Source: Pannonibacter sp. SL95 (GTDB lineage: Bacteria > Pseudomonadota > Alphaproteobacteria > Rhizobiales > Stappiaceae). Taken from it: a stretch of 64,000 nt of DNA. A program made the position numbers and the translations under genes. A model generated the notes under the pieces. The model had not been told where the DNA came from. It saw nothing but the letters and a program-made list of their open reading frames with translations, and searched no databases. The stretch is taken from the NCBI RefSeq assembly GCF_026672425.1, contig NZ_JAPPRC010000003.1:1594501-1658500 (forward strand), written 5' to 3'. Shown here piece by piece: positions 44,214 through 53,852 of the stretch. Numbering within the stretch: the stretch's first letter is position 1; the number at the start of each line of letters is the position of its first letter.

Positions 44214-46259
44214 TCACGCGGCCTTGAGGCCGCGCTTTTCCAGAAGGGCGTTGATGTCCGGGCCCCGGCCACGGAAGGCCTTGTAGGCGGCGTCCGGGTC
44301 CTGGCGGCCGCCGGCGGAATAGATGTGGCGGTAGAGCTTTTCCGCCGTTGCCTGATCGAACACGTTGCCGGTTTCCTCGAAGGCGCTGAAGGCGTCCGCG
44401 TCCATCACCTCCGACCACATGTAGCTGTAGTAGCCGGACGAATAGCCTTCGCCCGCAAAGGCATGGGCGAAATGCGGCAGCCGGTGGCGCATGGTGATCT
44501 CCGACGGCATGCCGAGATCCTTGAGGGCTGACGCCTCATAGGCGGTCACGTCGAGGCCGGACGGATCCGGCATCTCGTGCAGGGCGAGGTCGATCAGCGC
44601 GCAGGCCGTGTATTCGACCGTGGCGAAACCCTGGTTGAAGTTGCGCGCGCCGAGCACCTTGTCGAGCAGGGCCTTCGGCATCGGCTCGCCCGTCTTGTAA
44701 TGCACGGCAAAGCGCGACAGCACCTCCGGCTGGCTCAGCCAGTGCTCGTAGAGCTGCGAGGGCAGCTCGACGAAGTCCCGCGCCACGCTGGTGCCGGAGA
44801 TCATCGGATAGGTGACGTCGGACAGGAGCCCGTGCAGGCCGTGACCGAATTCGTGGAACAGGGTGCGGGCGTCATCGAAGGTGAGGAGCGCCGGTTCGTC
44901 GTCCGCGCCCTTCGAGAAATTCATCACGTTGACGATGATCGGGCGGACCTCGCCGTCCAGCTTGTGCTGCGCGCGGAAGGCGCTCATCCAGGCGCCGGAG
45001 CGCTTGGAGGGGCGGGCAAAATAGTCGCCGAGGAACAGGCCGACGTGATTGCCCCGGGCATCGCTCACCTCGAAGACGCGCACGTCCGGATGATAGACGG
45101 GCAGCCCGTGCTTTTCCTCAAAGCGCAGGCCGAACAGGCGGGTCGCGGTGTCGAAGGCGGCTTCGATGATCTTGTCCAGCCGCAGATAGGGCTTCAGCTC
45201 GGTTTCATCGAGGTCATGATCGCGCTTGCGCACCTTCTCGGCATAATGACGCCAGTCCCAGGGGGCGATGGCGGCGTTGTTGCCTTCTGCCCGGGCGACC
45301 TCTGCGAGCTTCCCGGCCTCTTCGCGCGCGCGCTCCACGGCCGGACCCCAGACGCGGGTCAGCAGGCCACGCACCGCATCCGGCGTCTTGGCCATGGCAT
45401 CATCAAGCTTGTAGGCGGCGTAGCTCGGATAGCCGAGAAGGCGGGCGCGTTCGGCCCTGAGGGCCAGCGTCTCGGCAATGACGCCGCGGTTGTCGGTCGG
45501 ACCCTCTGCCTCGCCACGCGCGGACCAGGCCTTGAACGCCTCCTCCCGCAAGGCGCGGTTGGTGGAGAACTGCAGGAAGGGCTCGATCGAGGAGCGCGAC
45601 AGGGTGATGACGTGTTTGCCTTCCAGCCCGCGCTCCTTCGCGGCGGCTGCGGCGGCCGCGAGCAGGAAATCCGGCAAGCCGGCGCGGTCCGCCTCGGTCT
45701 CGAGCACGAGCTGATAGTCGGATTCGTCCTTGAGCACGTTCTGCGCAAACTGGGTGCCAAGGGTCGCCAGCCGCTGGCTGATCTCGGCCATGCGGGTCTT
45801 GGCCGCCTCGTCGAGGCCGGCCCCGGCGCGGGTGAACATCAGCTGGTAGCGCTCCAGCACCCGGGCCTGTTCCGGGGTGAGGTCAAGCCCGGCGCGCTGG
45901 TCCCAAAGCGCAAACACGCGCGCGGCGAGCTTCGGGTTCAGCAGCGTTTCAGAGCCGTGCCTAGCGAGCTTCGGCGCCATCTCGCGCTCGATCGCCTGCA
46001 GCTCCGGGTTCGTGTGTGCACCGGTGAGATTGTAGAACGTCCGCGAGACCCTGGTCAGCGCCTCGCCGCTCGTCTCCATGGCGCCGATCGTGTTGTCGAA
46101 GGTCGGTGCGTCGGCCTGTCCGGCAATGGCATCGATGTCAGCCCGGGCCTCCGCCATGGCCGTGTCGAAGGCAGCGACATAATCCTGCGGCCGTATGTCA
46201 GCGAACGGAGGTAGGCCGAACGGCGTGGACCAGGCAGAAAGCAGCGGGTTGTCGGACAT
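44214..46259 (-). CDS. M3 family oligopeptidase (OpdA/Dcp-like)
   Basis: 681 residues from ATG at 46259; the frame begins at 46283, but MSDNPLLSAW is the normal N terminus. Zinc metallopeptidase with HEFGHGLH as the zinc-binding helix, upstream FDDARTLF, and the downstream Glu ligand in FVELPSQLYEHWL. The C-terminal helical part has FAHAFAGEGYSSGYYSYMWS. Probably cytoplasmic, degrading peptides up to about 20 residues. Oligopeptidase A versus dipeptidyl carboxypeptidase cannot be separated by eye. A single-gene unit. Confidence 0.93.
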   Translation of the reverse strand: MSDNPLLSAWSTPFGLPPFADIRPQDYVAAFDTAMAEARADIDAIAGQADAPTFDNTIGAMETSGEALTRVSRTFYNLTGAHTNPELQAIEREMAPKLARHGSETLLNPKLAARVFALWDQRAGLDLTPEQARVLERYQLMFTRAGAGLDEAAKTRMAEISQRLATLGTQFAQNVLKDESDYQLVLETEADRAGLPDFLLAAAAAAAKERGLEGKHVITLSRSSIEPFLQFSTNRALREEAFKAWSARGEAEGPTDNRGVIAETLALRAERARLLGYPSYAAYKLDDAMAKTPDAVRGLLTRVWGPAVERAREEAGKLAEVARAEGNNAAIAPWDWRHYAEKVRKRDHDLDETELKPYLRLDKIIEAAFDTATRLFGLRFEEKHGLPVYHPDVRVFEVSDARGNHVGLFLGDYFARPSKRSGAWMSAFRAQHKLDGEVRPIIVNVMNFSKGADDEPALLTFDDARTLFHEFGHGLHGLLSDVTYPMISGTSVARDFVELPSQLYEHWLSQPEVLSRFAVHYKTGEPMPKALLDKVLGARNFNQGFATVEYTACALIDLALHEMPDPSGLDVTAYEASALKDLGMPSEITMRHRLPHFAHAFAGEGYSSGYYSYMWSEVMDADAFSAFEETGNVFDQATAEKLYRHIYSAGGRQDPDAAYKAFRGRGPDINALLEKRGLKAA

Positions 46260-46352
46260 GGGGCAAAACACCTTGGATGGCAAGAGCTTGGGACGAGGGC
46301 CCAGATGGGGCTGTCGTCCAGAATATAGGGTCTGGTTCGGCGCGGTACCAGT

Positions 46353-46754
46353 TTAGTTGGGTCCGAACACGACCTGATACATCAACCGGCCGGGGTAGAA
46401 CGTGAAGATCCCGGCGACCAGCAGCGCCCAGAGCATGTATCCCTTCATGGCCTTGGCATGGGTTGTGATCCGTCCGTTGCGCGCGGCCCAGACCGCCATC
46501 GGGACGCCGATGAGCGTGATCACCGAGAGGATATGGATCGGGCTAAACGGGCCGATCATGCGGATGCCGTGGATGAACAGGCTGGAGCCGGCGACCCACA
46601 GCATCAGGAACGCCCAGAGATATCCGAGAGAGCGGTGGGGCAGGGTGCCCTTGGGAGCTGCGAACTGAACAACGCCCAGAACGGCAGCAGCTATGGCGGC
46701 AAAGGCGTGGGTGTAGACCACAGGTCCGGCGGCCAGCAGAGGCTCAAGCGACAT
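46353..46754 (-). CDS. DUF2306-like membrane protein
   Basis: 133 residues from ATG at 46754 (MSLEPLLAAGPVVYTHAFAA). Four hydrophobic segments with conserved His residues (YTHAF, PHRSLGYLW, HGIRMIGPFSPIHILS, HAKAMKGYMLWALLVAG), the DUF2306 pattern. A small inner-membrane protein of unknown function. It starts nine bases after the end of the flavin-binding gene, hence a likely two-gene unit. Confidence 0.8.
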   Translation of the reverse strand: MSLEPLLAAGPVVYTHAFAAIAAAVLGVVQFAAPKGTLPHRSLGYLWAFLMLWVAGSSLFIHGIRMIGPFSPIHILSVITLIGVPMAVWAARNGRITTHAKAMKGYMLWALLVAGIFTFYPGRLMYQVVFGPN

Positions 46755-46762
46755 GGTCGGCC

Positions 46763-47374
46763 TCACCACATGGAAGCGGCTGCGCGGGTTGGCCATTCCT
46801 CATCGTAAGGCTTGCCGCCAATCGTGCCATTCGACAGGTCGGCGAGGATGTCGCCAGGCGTCGGCAATGTCTTCGGGTCAACCTTTGCAGCCTCGTCCCA
46901 AAGGCCGGCGCGGATGATGGCGCGGGCACACTGGAAGTAGATGGTCTCGATGGTGATGATGATGGCCGAGCGCGGTTCCTTGCCCTCCATCGCAAGGCGG
47001 GCCAGCAGGGCCGGATCGACACTGACAACGGCCTTGCCGTTGACACGCAGCGCATTGCCGGAGCCGGGGATCAGGAACATCAGCGCCACGCGCGGGTCAC
47101 GCACGATGTTGCGCAGCGAATCGATGCGGTTGTTGCCGCGCCGGTCGGGCATGATCAGCGTCGTGTCGTTCTCGATGACGACGCACATGCCCTTGTCCCC
47201 CCGCGGCGAACAGTCGAGCCCTTCGGGGCCGCTGGTGGCCAGCGCGCAGAAGGGCGCTGCCTCCATCATCCGGCGATACATCGGCGTCAGGCGCGGGCTT
47301 TCCTTGACGGTGGAGGTGGGGCCGGTCTGGCCGTAGATCGCTTCGAGTTGATCAACGCTTGTCAGGATGGTCAT
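46763..47374 (-). CDS. Pyridoxamine 5'-phosphate oxidase family flavin-binding protein
   Basis: 203 residues. Split-barrel FMN-binding fold: FCALATSGPEGLDCSPRGD, LIMPDRRGNNRIDSLRNIV, RVALMFLIPGSGNALRVNGK and the C-terminal AIIITIETIYFQCARAIIRA. It belongs to the subgroup of about 200 residues (MSMEG_1061-like), which act on unidentified substrates rather than on pyridoxamine phosphate. Upstream of the DUF2306 gene. Confidence 0.87.
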   Translation of the reverse strand: MTILTSVDQLEAIYGQTGPTSTVKESPRLTPMYRRMMEAAPFCALATSGPEGLDCSPRGDKGMCVVIENDTTLIMPDRRGNNRIDSLRNIVRDPRVALMFLIPGSGNALRVNGKAVVSVDPALLARLAMEGKEPRSAIIITIETIYFQCARAIIRAGLWDEAAKVDPKTLPTPGDILADLSNGTIGGKPYDEEWPTRAAASMW

Positions 47375-47528
47375 GGCGAGAGGGCAGTCCGGAAGGAGGG
47401 CAATGCCAAAAACCGTAGTCCCGGGATACGCTCAGTACCAGTAGAAACTGCAGGGGCTGGCCTTGAAATCGGTTCCGTCCTGTCTAGTCTGGCCAGACCT
47501 TTGAAGACAGTTGGGCGGGAGCCAGGCC

Positions 47529-48473
47529 ATGCGGGTAATGAACGACATCGAGACGGCGGCTGCACTGCCCTACAAGGCGCTGGTCGAGGCGCTCAGGGCG
47601 ATGTTCAAGGCTGGCTGCGAGATGCCGGTGCGCCACCACCACACGATGGGTGTGCCGGATGAGGTGGACGCGACGCTGTTGCTGATGCCGGCCTGGACGC
47701 CGGGGCAGTATCTCGGGGTCAAGCTGGTGACGGTCGTGCCGGGCAATGCGACGCGCGGACTGCCCTCCATTTCAGGTCAGTACATTCTCTCGGATGCGCG
47801 CACCGGGGCTGGTCTTGCGCTCATCGATGGCGCCGTGCTGACGGGACGCCGGACGGCGGCAGCCTCGGCGCTGGCCGCCGATTATCTGGCCCGCAAGGAT
47901 GCCGGCCATCTCGTGATCGCGGGAACGGGCAGCCTGTCGCGGCCGCTCGCGGAGGCCCATTGCGTGATGCGGCCGATCCGGAAGGTGACGATCTGGGGCC
48001 GTCGTCTTGCCGCCGCCGAGGACGTGGCGGCTGACCTGCGCGCCTGCCTTGATGTCGAGGTGGTTGCTGCCGCCGATCTGGAAGCGGCCGTGCGCACGGC
48101 GGATATCGTCAGTGCAGCGACCATGTCGCAGACTCCGATCATTCTCGGCGACTGGTTGCCCGAGGGGTGTCACGTCGATCTGGTTGGCGCCTACAAGCCG
48201 ACCATGCGGGAAAGCGATGACAGCGCCATTCGCCGGGCACGGGTTTATGTCGATACGCGGGCGGGAGCCATGAAGGAGGGCGGCGACATCGTCATTCCGC
48301 TGCAGTCGGGTGTCCTGACTGCGGAGGCCATTGCCGGTGATCTTTATGACCTGACGCGCGGCACCGCGCCGGGCCGCACGTCGGACACCGAGATCACCCT
48401 ATTCAAGTCCGTTGGCGCTGCGCTCGAGGACCTCGCCGGCGCGATCCTCGCCTATGAGGGGCAAGCAGGTTGA
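47529..48473 (+). CDS. Ornithine cyclodeaminase/mu-crystallin family protein
   Basis: 314 residues from ATG at 47529, preceded by GGGAG; ATG at 47538 also possible. Rossmann fold with LVIAGTGSLSRPLAEAHCVM in place of the usual GxGxQA, then IWGRRLAAAEDVAADL and DIVSAATMSQTPI. The TGRRTAAASALAADYLAR helix is conserved. Family members include ornithine cyclodeaminase, lysine cyclodeaminase and pyrroline-2-carboxylate reductase; the substrate is not clear. The SLSRP variant of the nucleotide loop is less usual. Divergent from the flavin-binding gene. Confidence 0.85.
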   Translation: MRVMNDIETAAALPYKALVEALRAMFKAGCEMPVRHHHTMGVPDEVDATLLLMPAWTPGQYLGVKLVTVVPGNATRGLPSISGQYILSDARTGAGLALIDGAVLTGRRTAAASALAADYLARKDAGHLVIAGTGSLSRPLAEAHCVMRPIRKVTIWGRRLAAAEDVAADLRACLDVEVVAAADLEAAVRTADIVSAATMSQTPIILGDWLPEGCHVDLVGAYKPTMRESDDSAIRRARVYVDTRAGAMKEGGDIVIPLQSGVLTAEAIAGDLYDLTRGTAPGRTSDTEITLFKSVGAALEDLAGAILAYEGQAG

Positions 48474-48635
48474 GAGGCGGGGCTGCGACACAATAACGCC
48501 CAATTGCCTTTCTAGCTTGCGTGAAACAGACGTGAAGCAGAGGCAAGCCTTCTGTCGTCTTGTTTTCTTTGGCGCGTGGCGTCATGGATTGTGAAGTATT
48601 TTTTATCCCTCACCCCGTTCGAGCAAGGTGGTGAA

Positions 48636-49175
48636 ATGCGCAGGCTTTTATTTAATGCTGTTCTGATCGGAGGACTTCTGTCGTCCGGCGCGGCCCTTGC
48701 CTGGACCGCGCAGTCGTCAGCTGACCTCAACATGCGCGCAGGGCCTGGGACTGGCTATACCCCCATCCTGGTCATTCCGCGTGGTGCCCTCGTGGAAGTC
48801 GGGGCCTGCAATGCCTGGTGCTCCGTGTTCTATGGCGGCTACCGTGGCTTTGTCAGCGGCCGTTACCTCATTCCGGTCAACGGCGGTTACTATCCGCCCC
48901 CGCCGGTGGTCGTGCCGCCTCCGGTGATCGTTGTTCCGCCCCCGGTCTATCGCCCGCCTGTCTACCGTCCGCCGGTCTACCGTCCGCCGCATTACCGGCC
49001 GCCCCAGTACAGGCCGCCGGAGTACCGCCCGCCCGTGTACCGGCCGGAACCGTACCGTCCCGAGCCGTATCAGCCGCAAGGCGGATATCGCCCTTCGCAG
49101 CCGTCCATTCCGGGGCCGGAGTTCCAGGGTTCCCATCCTGGGCAGCGGCTGCCGCAGGAATCCTATCGCAACTGA
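48636..49175 (+). CDS. Secreted bacterial SH3 protein with proline-rich YRPP repeats
   Basis: 179 residues from ATG at 48636 (MRRLLFNAVLIGGLLSSG), with AAGGTGG as ribosome binding site; the frame upstream is not needed. Sec signal with cleavage after ALA near 22, a bacterial SH3 domain (about 24-75: SADLNMRAGPGTGYTPILV), then about 90 residues of proline-tyrosine repeats (PPVYRPPVYRPPHYRPP) and a short tail. Periplasmic; the SH3 domain may bind peptidoglycan or metal. The two cysteines near residues 66 and 70 could form a disulfide. Confidence 0.85.
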   Translation: MRRLLFNAVLIGGLLSSGAALAWTAQSSADLNMRAGPGTGYTPILVIPRGALVEVGACNAWCSVFYGGYRGFVSGRYLIPVNGGYYPPPPVVVPPPVIVVPPPVYRPPVYRPPVYRPPHYRPPQYRPPEYRPPVYRPEPYRPEPYQPQGGYRPSQPSIPGPEFQGSHPGQRLPQESYRN

Positions 49176-49201
49176 CGCTGGTCAGGGGTGCGCTGAGTTT
49201 G

Positions 49202-49226
49202 GAGAGCCCGGCTTGTTCGGGCTCTC
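49202..49226 (+). terminator. Hairpin after the SH3 gene
   Basis: Perfect 9-bp stem GAGAGCCCG / CGGGCTCTC with a seven-base loop, 27 bases after the stop. Only a weak T run (TTT at 49231) follows. Confidence 0.65.
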
Positions 49227-49440
49227 GTCGTTTCGCCGGCGGAAGTGCCGGTCAGGCCGGAAAGCTGGAGCGGGTTGCCTCCCTGCTTGTCGATCTGGGC
49301 AAGCGAGGCACCGAAAAACCCAGATATCATGTGATTGTCGCCACAGTTCGGAACGGATTTGCCGCTAGGTTGGCACATGACAACGAGATTCGACCCTGTG
49401 CCTGGCGCAAGGGCTGACTGAAACACTTAAGGAGCATGAG

Positions 49441-50157
49441 ATGGCCCGTCACACCTTGAGTATCCCTGACCTTGCAGGCCGCGGAGCCGCCGCAGCCCGG
49501 CGCCTTGTGCTGCTGACCGCCCTGGTGAGCGGAGCGGCGACGACGGCACTGGCTGCGGATCCGGTGGCGATGGTGCTGGACCGCTCGGAAGGCGTTGACG
49601 CCTCTGCATTTGCCGAACTGATGCCGGGCGACGAGATCGCGCTGGGCACCGGTGGCCATGTGGACCTGCTCGATTACACCGCCTGCCGGGAAGTCCGCAT
49701 CACCGGTGGCAGCGTCACGGCGACGGCAACGGGGCTGATGATCGTCGAAGGCGAGGAAAAGGAACTGCGTCCGGGCAACTGCCTCAAGCAGGAAGCTGGG
49801 AATTCCGGCACGGACGGCGGCAAGGGGCTGGCGGTGACGATGCGCGGCCTGATCCCGGAGAACAAGGTTGCAGCTTCCCTGATGCTGCGGTTCGGCGAAG
49901 ACCTCAAGCAGCGCTATGACAGCGTTTTCGTGTCCGTCGATGGCGGTACGCCTCAGGAATACAAGCTGGACGACAAGGTGCTGGCGGAGATGCCGGAGCT
50001 GGCGGCGGCGGTCAATGGCAAGACCACGGATGCCAACGGCGTGCCGATCGAGCTGATCTTCAAGCCGCGCGCCGGAACGGGCGAGTCCGAAATCCGTCAG
50101 TTCACGCTGGATCCGCTTGAAGTGGGCCGGGAAACGGCGGTTGTCGTTGTGAAATGA
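49441..50157 (+). CDS. Secreted FecR-like hypothetical protein
   Basis: 238 residues. Signal peptide after a basic leader (RRLVLLTALVSGAATTALAA, cleavage near residue 38). The mature N-terminal part, PVAMVLDRSEGVDASAFAEL then LLDYTACREVRITGGSVTAT, resembles FecR-like periplasmic beta domains. The C-terminal half (LTDANGVPIELIFKPR-like beta strands) is unfamiliar. ATG at 49441 has AAGGAG seven bases upstream. It overlaps the cyclase by four bases (ATGA), so the two are made together and may function together in envelope sensing; this is inference. Confidence 0.75.
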   Translation: MARHTLSIPDLAGRGAAAARRLVLLTALVSGAATTALAADPVAMVLDRSEGVDASAFAELMPGDEIALGTGGHVDLLDYTACREVRITGGSVTATATGLMIVEGEEKELRPGNCLKQEAGNSGTDGGKGLAVTMRGLIPENKVAASLMLRFGEDLKQRYDSVFVSVDGGTPQEYKLDDKVLAEMPELAAAVNGKTTDANGVPIELIFKPRAGTGESEIRQFTLDPLEVGRETAVVVVK

Positions 50158-52112
50158 GCGAAGCCGCGCGGGCAGCGTCTGCTGCCAGGGAGCGCAGGCG
50201 ACTGAAGGCCGCGGTGATTGTCATCGCGGTCATCGCTGGCGTTCTGGCTGGCATTGGCGCGACGCGCGCCCTCTGGGAGGGCTGGATCAGTGACCGGTTG
50301 CTGCAGGTGCGCGCGCTGGTCACAGACCTGCCGCAGGACCGGTTTCCTGTCGCCGTTGTTGGTCTTGACCAAGCGTCCCTGACGTCGAAACGTCTTGAAG
50401 CGATCCCGCGTGTGTTCATGTCGCAGGCCTTCGCCAAGGCAGGGACCGCGCTGTTTGATGCCGGGGCGAAGGCCATCGGGCTCGATTTCGTTTTCGCCTT
50501 TTCCGCCGATGCCTTTGCCGATCCGCAGACGGGTGAGGCCCGCCTCAAGGGTTATGACCGGCAGTTCCTGCGTTTCCTTTATGAGAACCGGGGCAGGGTG
50601 GTCGTCGCCCGGACATCGACCGGCATTCCGCATCGCTCGATATCTGCGGCTGCCGGAAGTGACGGCGTGCGCTCGACCGAGATCCTGACCGACAATGACG
50701 GTGTGGTGCGGCGGCACCGGCCGCAGTTGCCGCTTGCTGCCTCGCCCGCGTTTGTCGACGTGATGCTAAGCCATGCCGGCGCATCGGTGAGCGAGCCGTA
50801 TCTGCCGCTGCCGGGCGCAAGGCTGGCGACGTCGGTGCCCTATCTGTCGCTGCTGGATGTGCTGGAGCTGATGGATGCGCCGGATGGGGCCGAAAGGCTC
50901 AAGCAGTTTGCCGAGGGCCGTGTCATCCTGTTCGGCTCGACCTTGCCGAACGAGGATGAGCATCTTTATCTCGACCGGTTTCTGCCGCGCGAAACGCCAG
51001 TGGGCGAGAGCGCCGGACCGGCCGGACGCCCGCCCGTTCGCACGGCAACGAGCGGTGTGTTCATTCTCGCGGATCTGATCGGATCGCCGCTTGTGGCCCG
51101 CACGGTTACGGAAGCGCCGCTGCCGCTGGTCGGAGCGCTGATCTTTGTCTTTGCCGTTGCCGGTGCATTGGCCGGTCTTAATCTGCCGCTGCCGAGCCTG
51201 CCGCTGGTGGTCGCCGGGCTGGTGCTCACAGGCCTTGGACTTGCCTTTGCGGTTTTGATGTCCGGCTGGACACTGCCTGCAGGCGCTGCGCCGACGGCTG
51301 GTTTTATCGCACTGATGGTGGCGGGGGTCGCCCAGGTCGCCGTGCTGAAGCGGCGCGAGCGTGAACTGGTCCGGCTGTTCGGCCATTACCTGTCGCCGCA
51401 GGTGATCCGCGCGATGGCGGAGGAGGAACGGCTGTCGGACCTTGGCGGTGAGACGCGCAAGGTCGTGGTTGCCTTCATCGATATCGTCGGCTTCACCCGG
51501 ATGTCCGAACGCCTGCCCGACCGGGAGGTGGTGAAGGTGGTGAATACCGTCTTCGATGCCATCGGCACCGAGATCACCCGCTCGGAAGGCTACATCGACA
51601 AGTACATCGGCGACGCGGTGATGGCCGTCTGGAATGCGCCGAACGATGTGACCGACCCGGAAGCGCGTGCTGTTGGCTGCGCGCTGGCGGTCATTGACAT
51701 GCTCCCGGAACTGCGCCGCCGTACCGGGCAGCCGGACCTTGACCTGCGCATTGCGATCAACGCTGGTCCGGCACTGGTCGGCGACATTGGCGGGGAAACC
51801 CGCCGGTCCTTCACGGTCATGGGCACGACGGTGAACACCGCAAGCCGGATCGAAGGAATCGCCAAGGAGGCTGGTGTCCGGCTGGCCTTCACTGGCCCGG
51901 TTGGCGATGAATTGCCTGGCACCTGGGCCCAGCGTCACCTCTGGCGGGGGCAATTGCGCGGCCTGACCAGCGAGACAATCGTGCTGACGCTGGATGACAC
52001 GCGGCTATGGCTGGATGCGTCCGGGCCAAAGCTGTCGCTGGTCCCGGAAGATGCAGAGATCGCCGCCGGCGAGACTGTGACAGCCCGCCCGACGGCGATG
52101 TCCCGAGCTTGA
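50154..52112 (+). CDS. CHASE2 domain adenylate/guanylate cyclase
   Basis: 652 residues. One N-terminal membrane segment (about 18-42), a periplasmic CHASE2 sensor domain (about 50-300), three C-terminal membrane segments (about 318-385) and a class III cyclase domain: VVVAFIDIVGFTRMSERLP near 437-455 and KYIGDAVMAVWNAPNDVTD, providing both metal-binding Asp residues, then RRSFTVMGTTVNTASRIEG. Makes cAMP (or cGMP) in response to a periplasmic signal. It is coupled to the FecR-like secreted gene and convergent with the caspase gene. The base-recognition residue type cannot be settled by eye. Confidence 0.94.
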   Translation: MSEAARAASAARERRRLKAAVIVIAVIAGVLAGIGATRALWEGWISDRLLQVRALVTDLPQDRFPVAVVGLDQASLTSKRLEAIPRVFMSQAFAKAGTALFDAGAKAIGLDFVFAFSADAFADPQTGEARLKGYDRQFLRFLYENRGRVVVARTSTGIPHRSISAAAGSDGVRSTEILTDNDGVVRRHRPQLPLAASPAFVDVMLSHAGASVSEPYLPLPGARLATSVPYLSLLDVLELMDAPDGAERLKQFAEGRVILFGSTLPNEDEHLYLDRFLPRETPVGESAGPAGRPPVRTATSGVFILADLIGSPLVARTVTEAPLPLVGALIFVFAVAGALAGLNLPLPSLPLVVAGLVLTGLGLAFAVLMSGWTLPAGAAPTAGFIALMVAGVAQVAVLKRRERELVRLFGHYLSPQVIRAMAEEERLSDLGGETRKVVVAFIDIVGFTRMSERLPDREVVKVVNTVFDAIGTEITRSEGYIDKYIGDAVMAVWNAPNDVTDPEARAVGCALAVIDMLPELRRRTGQPDLDLRIAINAGPALVGDIGGETRRSFTVMGTTVNTASRIEGIAKEAGVRLAFTGPVGDELPGTWAQRHLWRGQLRGLTSETIVLTLDDTRLWLDASGPKLSLVPEDAEIAAGETVTARPTAMSRA

Positions 52113-52121
52113 GTGCTTCTT

Positions 52122-53713
52122 TCAGCGGCCAAGGGCTCCGCCGAGGACGCCGCCGAGCACACCGCCGATGAAGGCTGCGCCGGCCGCGCCGTCGACACCG
52201 CCGCCACCCTGTTCGGCTGGGGGCAGGCGTTCCGGCCCCGGTTCGTAAGCGGCACACGCTGGGCGCTGCGCGCATCGCGGCGCAGCGCCTGCTGCTCCTT
52301 CAGCCTTTCAGCAACCACCGCAAAGGCGGCCTGCGTCTGGGCAACGAGCATCTGATACTGCGCCTCGCTCAGACTGCCGGTTGCCGGCTGGCCGGCAGCC
52401 GTCTGCCAGGCGCGGATACCCGTGCGCGTGCGGTTGCCGAAGGATCCATCGGGCTTGCCGACGTCATGGCCGGCAAGGTTCAGGCGCAGCTGCACCTCGC
52501 GCCGGCGCATCTGGCTCCATCCCAGTTCGGCAGCGGTGATCTCGTTGGACACGGCCGCTCCTTCGGCGGGCGCGGTTCGAGATGCACTGTTGCCCTCTGT
52601 CAGGGCCGCGACCTGCGTCCCGGCTGCGGTGGAGGCGGTGTCTTCGGTAGTGGAGGCCGGAGCATTTCGATCAACCGTCGTGGCCTCAGACGGGTTGGTT
52701 CCGCCGGACAGCCGGGTGACCTGGTTGCGGGCGACTTCGGCGAAGGTCCCGTTCGGGTAGGCCGCCAGATAAGCAGAGTAATCGCCAACCGTGCCAGCTG
52801 CCTGCGCCGCATCCCAGAGCGCCTTTTCGCGTTCCCAGGCGATCTGGCTGGCGGCGGCCGGAACCGTGCCGGACACGTCGGTCGGCGCTGGAGTGGATCC
52901 GTTCGCAGGTGTTTCTGCCGTTGCCGTAGCAGCAGCTCCCGTCGACCGGTTCAGAAACACTTCCCCGATCAGCGATGCATTGACCCAGGGACGCTGGCGC
53001 TCGCCGGTTTCGCGGTAAACGTCGCCAGTGACGCGGGTCATGACGTTCTGGATCGGGGTATCCGGGGCATCGATGTGGCGCAACAAGGCGGAGGTGAAAG
53101 GCGAGTTTGAGCCCGAGCCATCCAGCGCCACGTCGCCGGGCGACGTGGCGAAGGCAATGACCGAGCCCTCGGCTCCGGTGTCTTCAACCTTGATTTCGGC
53201 AAGACCGACGCCAACAGCAGCCGACCGGCTGGGGCTCATGCTGCGTGCGAGGGTGCGTGCCAGCGGATTGTCGCGGCAGGCGTCGAGGAACACCATGCGC
53301 ACCTTCACGTCATTCGACATCTGGCGCAGCACGAAATCCGCAGAGATGGTCTCGAAGTCGAGCGCGGTTTCATCGGCAAACTTGGCGTCGATCGGAATCA
53401 GGTAATTGACGCCGCCGACCTGCATGCCATGCCCGGCGTAGAACAGGAGTGCGATGTCCGCGCCGCGGGCGGTCTTGGCGAAATCGGCGACCGTGCGGCG
53501 CATGCCCTGATAATCGAGGTCATAGCCCGAGACGACTTCAAAGCCGAGCTGCTGCAGCTTCGCCGTCATGGCGCGCGCATCATTGGCGGGATTGGGCAAG
53601 GTGACCGCATGGGCGTAGTCACCATTGCCCATGACGAGAGCAACGCGTTTGGCAAGCGCCGGCGAAATTCCGGCGATCAGGACGACCAGAACGGCAAGGG
53701 CGCGCGCAAGCAT
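52122..53713 (-). CDS. Secreted caspase family protease, C-terminal frameshift
   Basis: ATG at 53713 with GGAGGA upstream; Sec signal (MLARALAVLVVLIAGISPALA). C14 caspase domain with His95 in LLFYAGHGMQ and Cys146 in VFLDACRDNP, both intact; then a Pro/Thr linker, SPOR-like or TPR-like segment (ERE KALWDAAQA region) and a peptidoglycan-binding-like domain (LNLAGHDVGKPDGSFGNRTR). Near 52245-52260 the sense passes to another frame (-1) that ends as YEPGPERLPPAEQGGGG and AAFIGGVLGGVLGGALGR at TGA 52122. Without the shift the frame runs 178 bases into the convergent cyclase gene, to 51935. The glycine-zipper end probably inserts in a membrane. Confidence 0.82.
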
Positions 53714-53852
53714 CTTCGTGTTCCTCCGGCGGACAATGATCGACGCAACGGTAGACAAATCTCTGCCACGGGTCGCGTCCTCATACAAGCAGGCCGCATC
53801 ATCGGTCTAATGATGCGGCCTGTCCGTCGTGCACATCACAAAGCGCGGCTTT

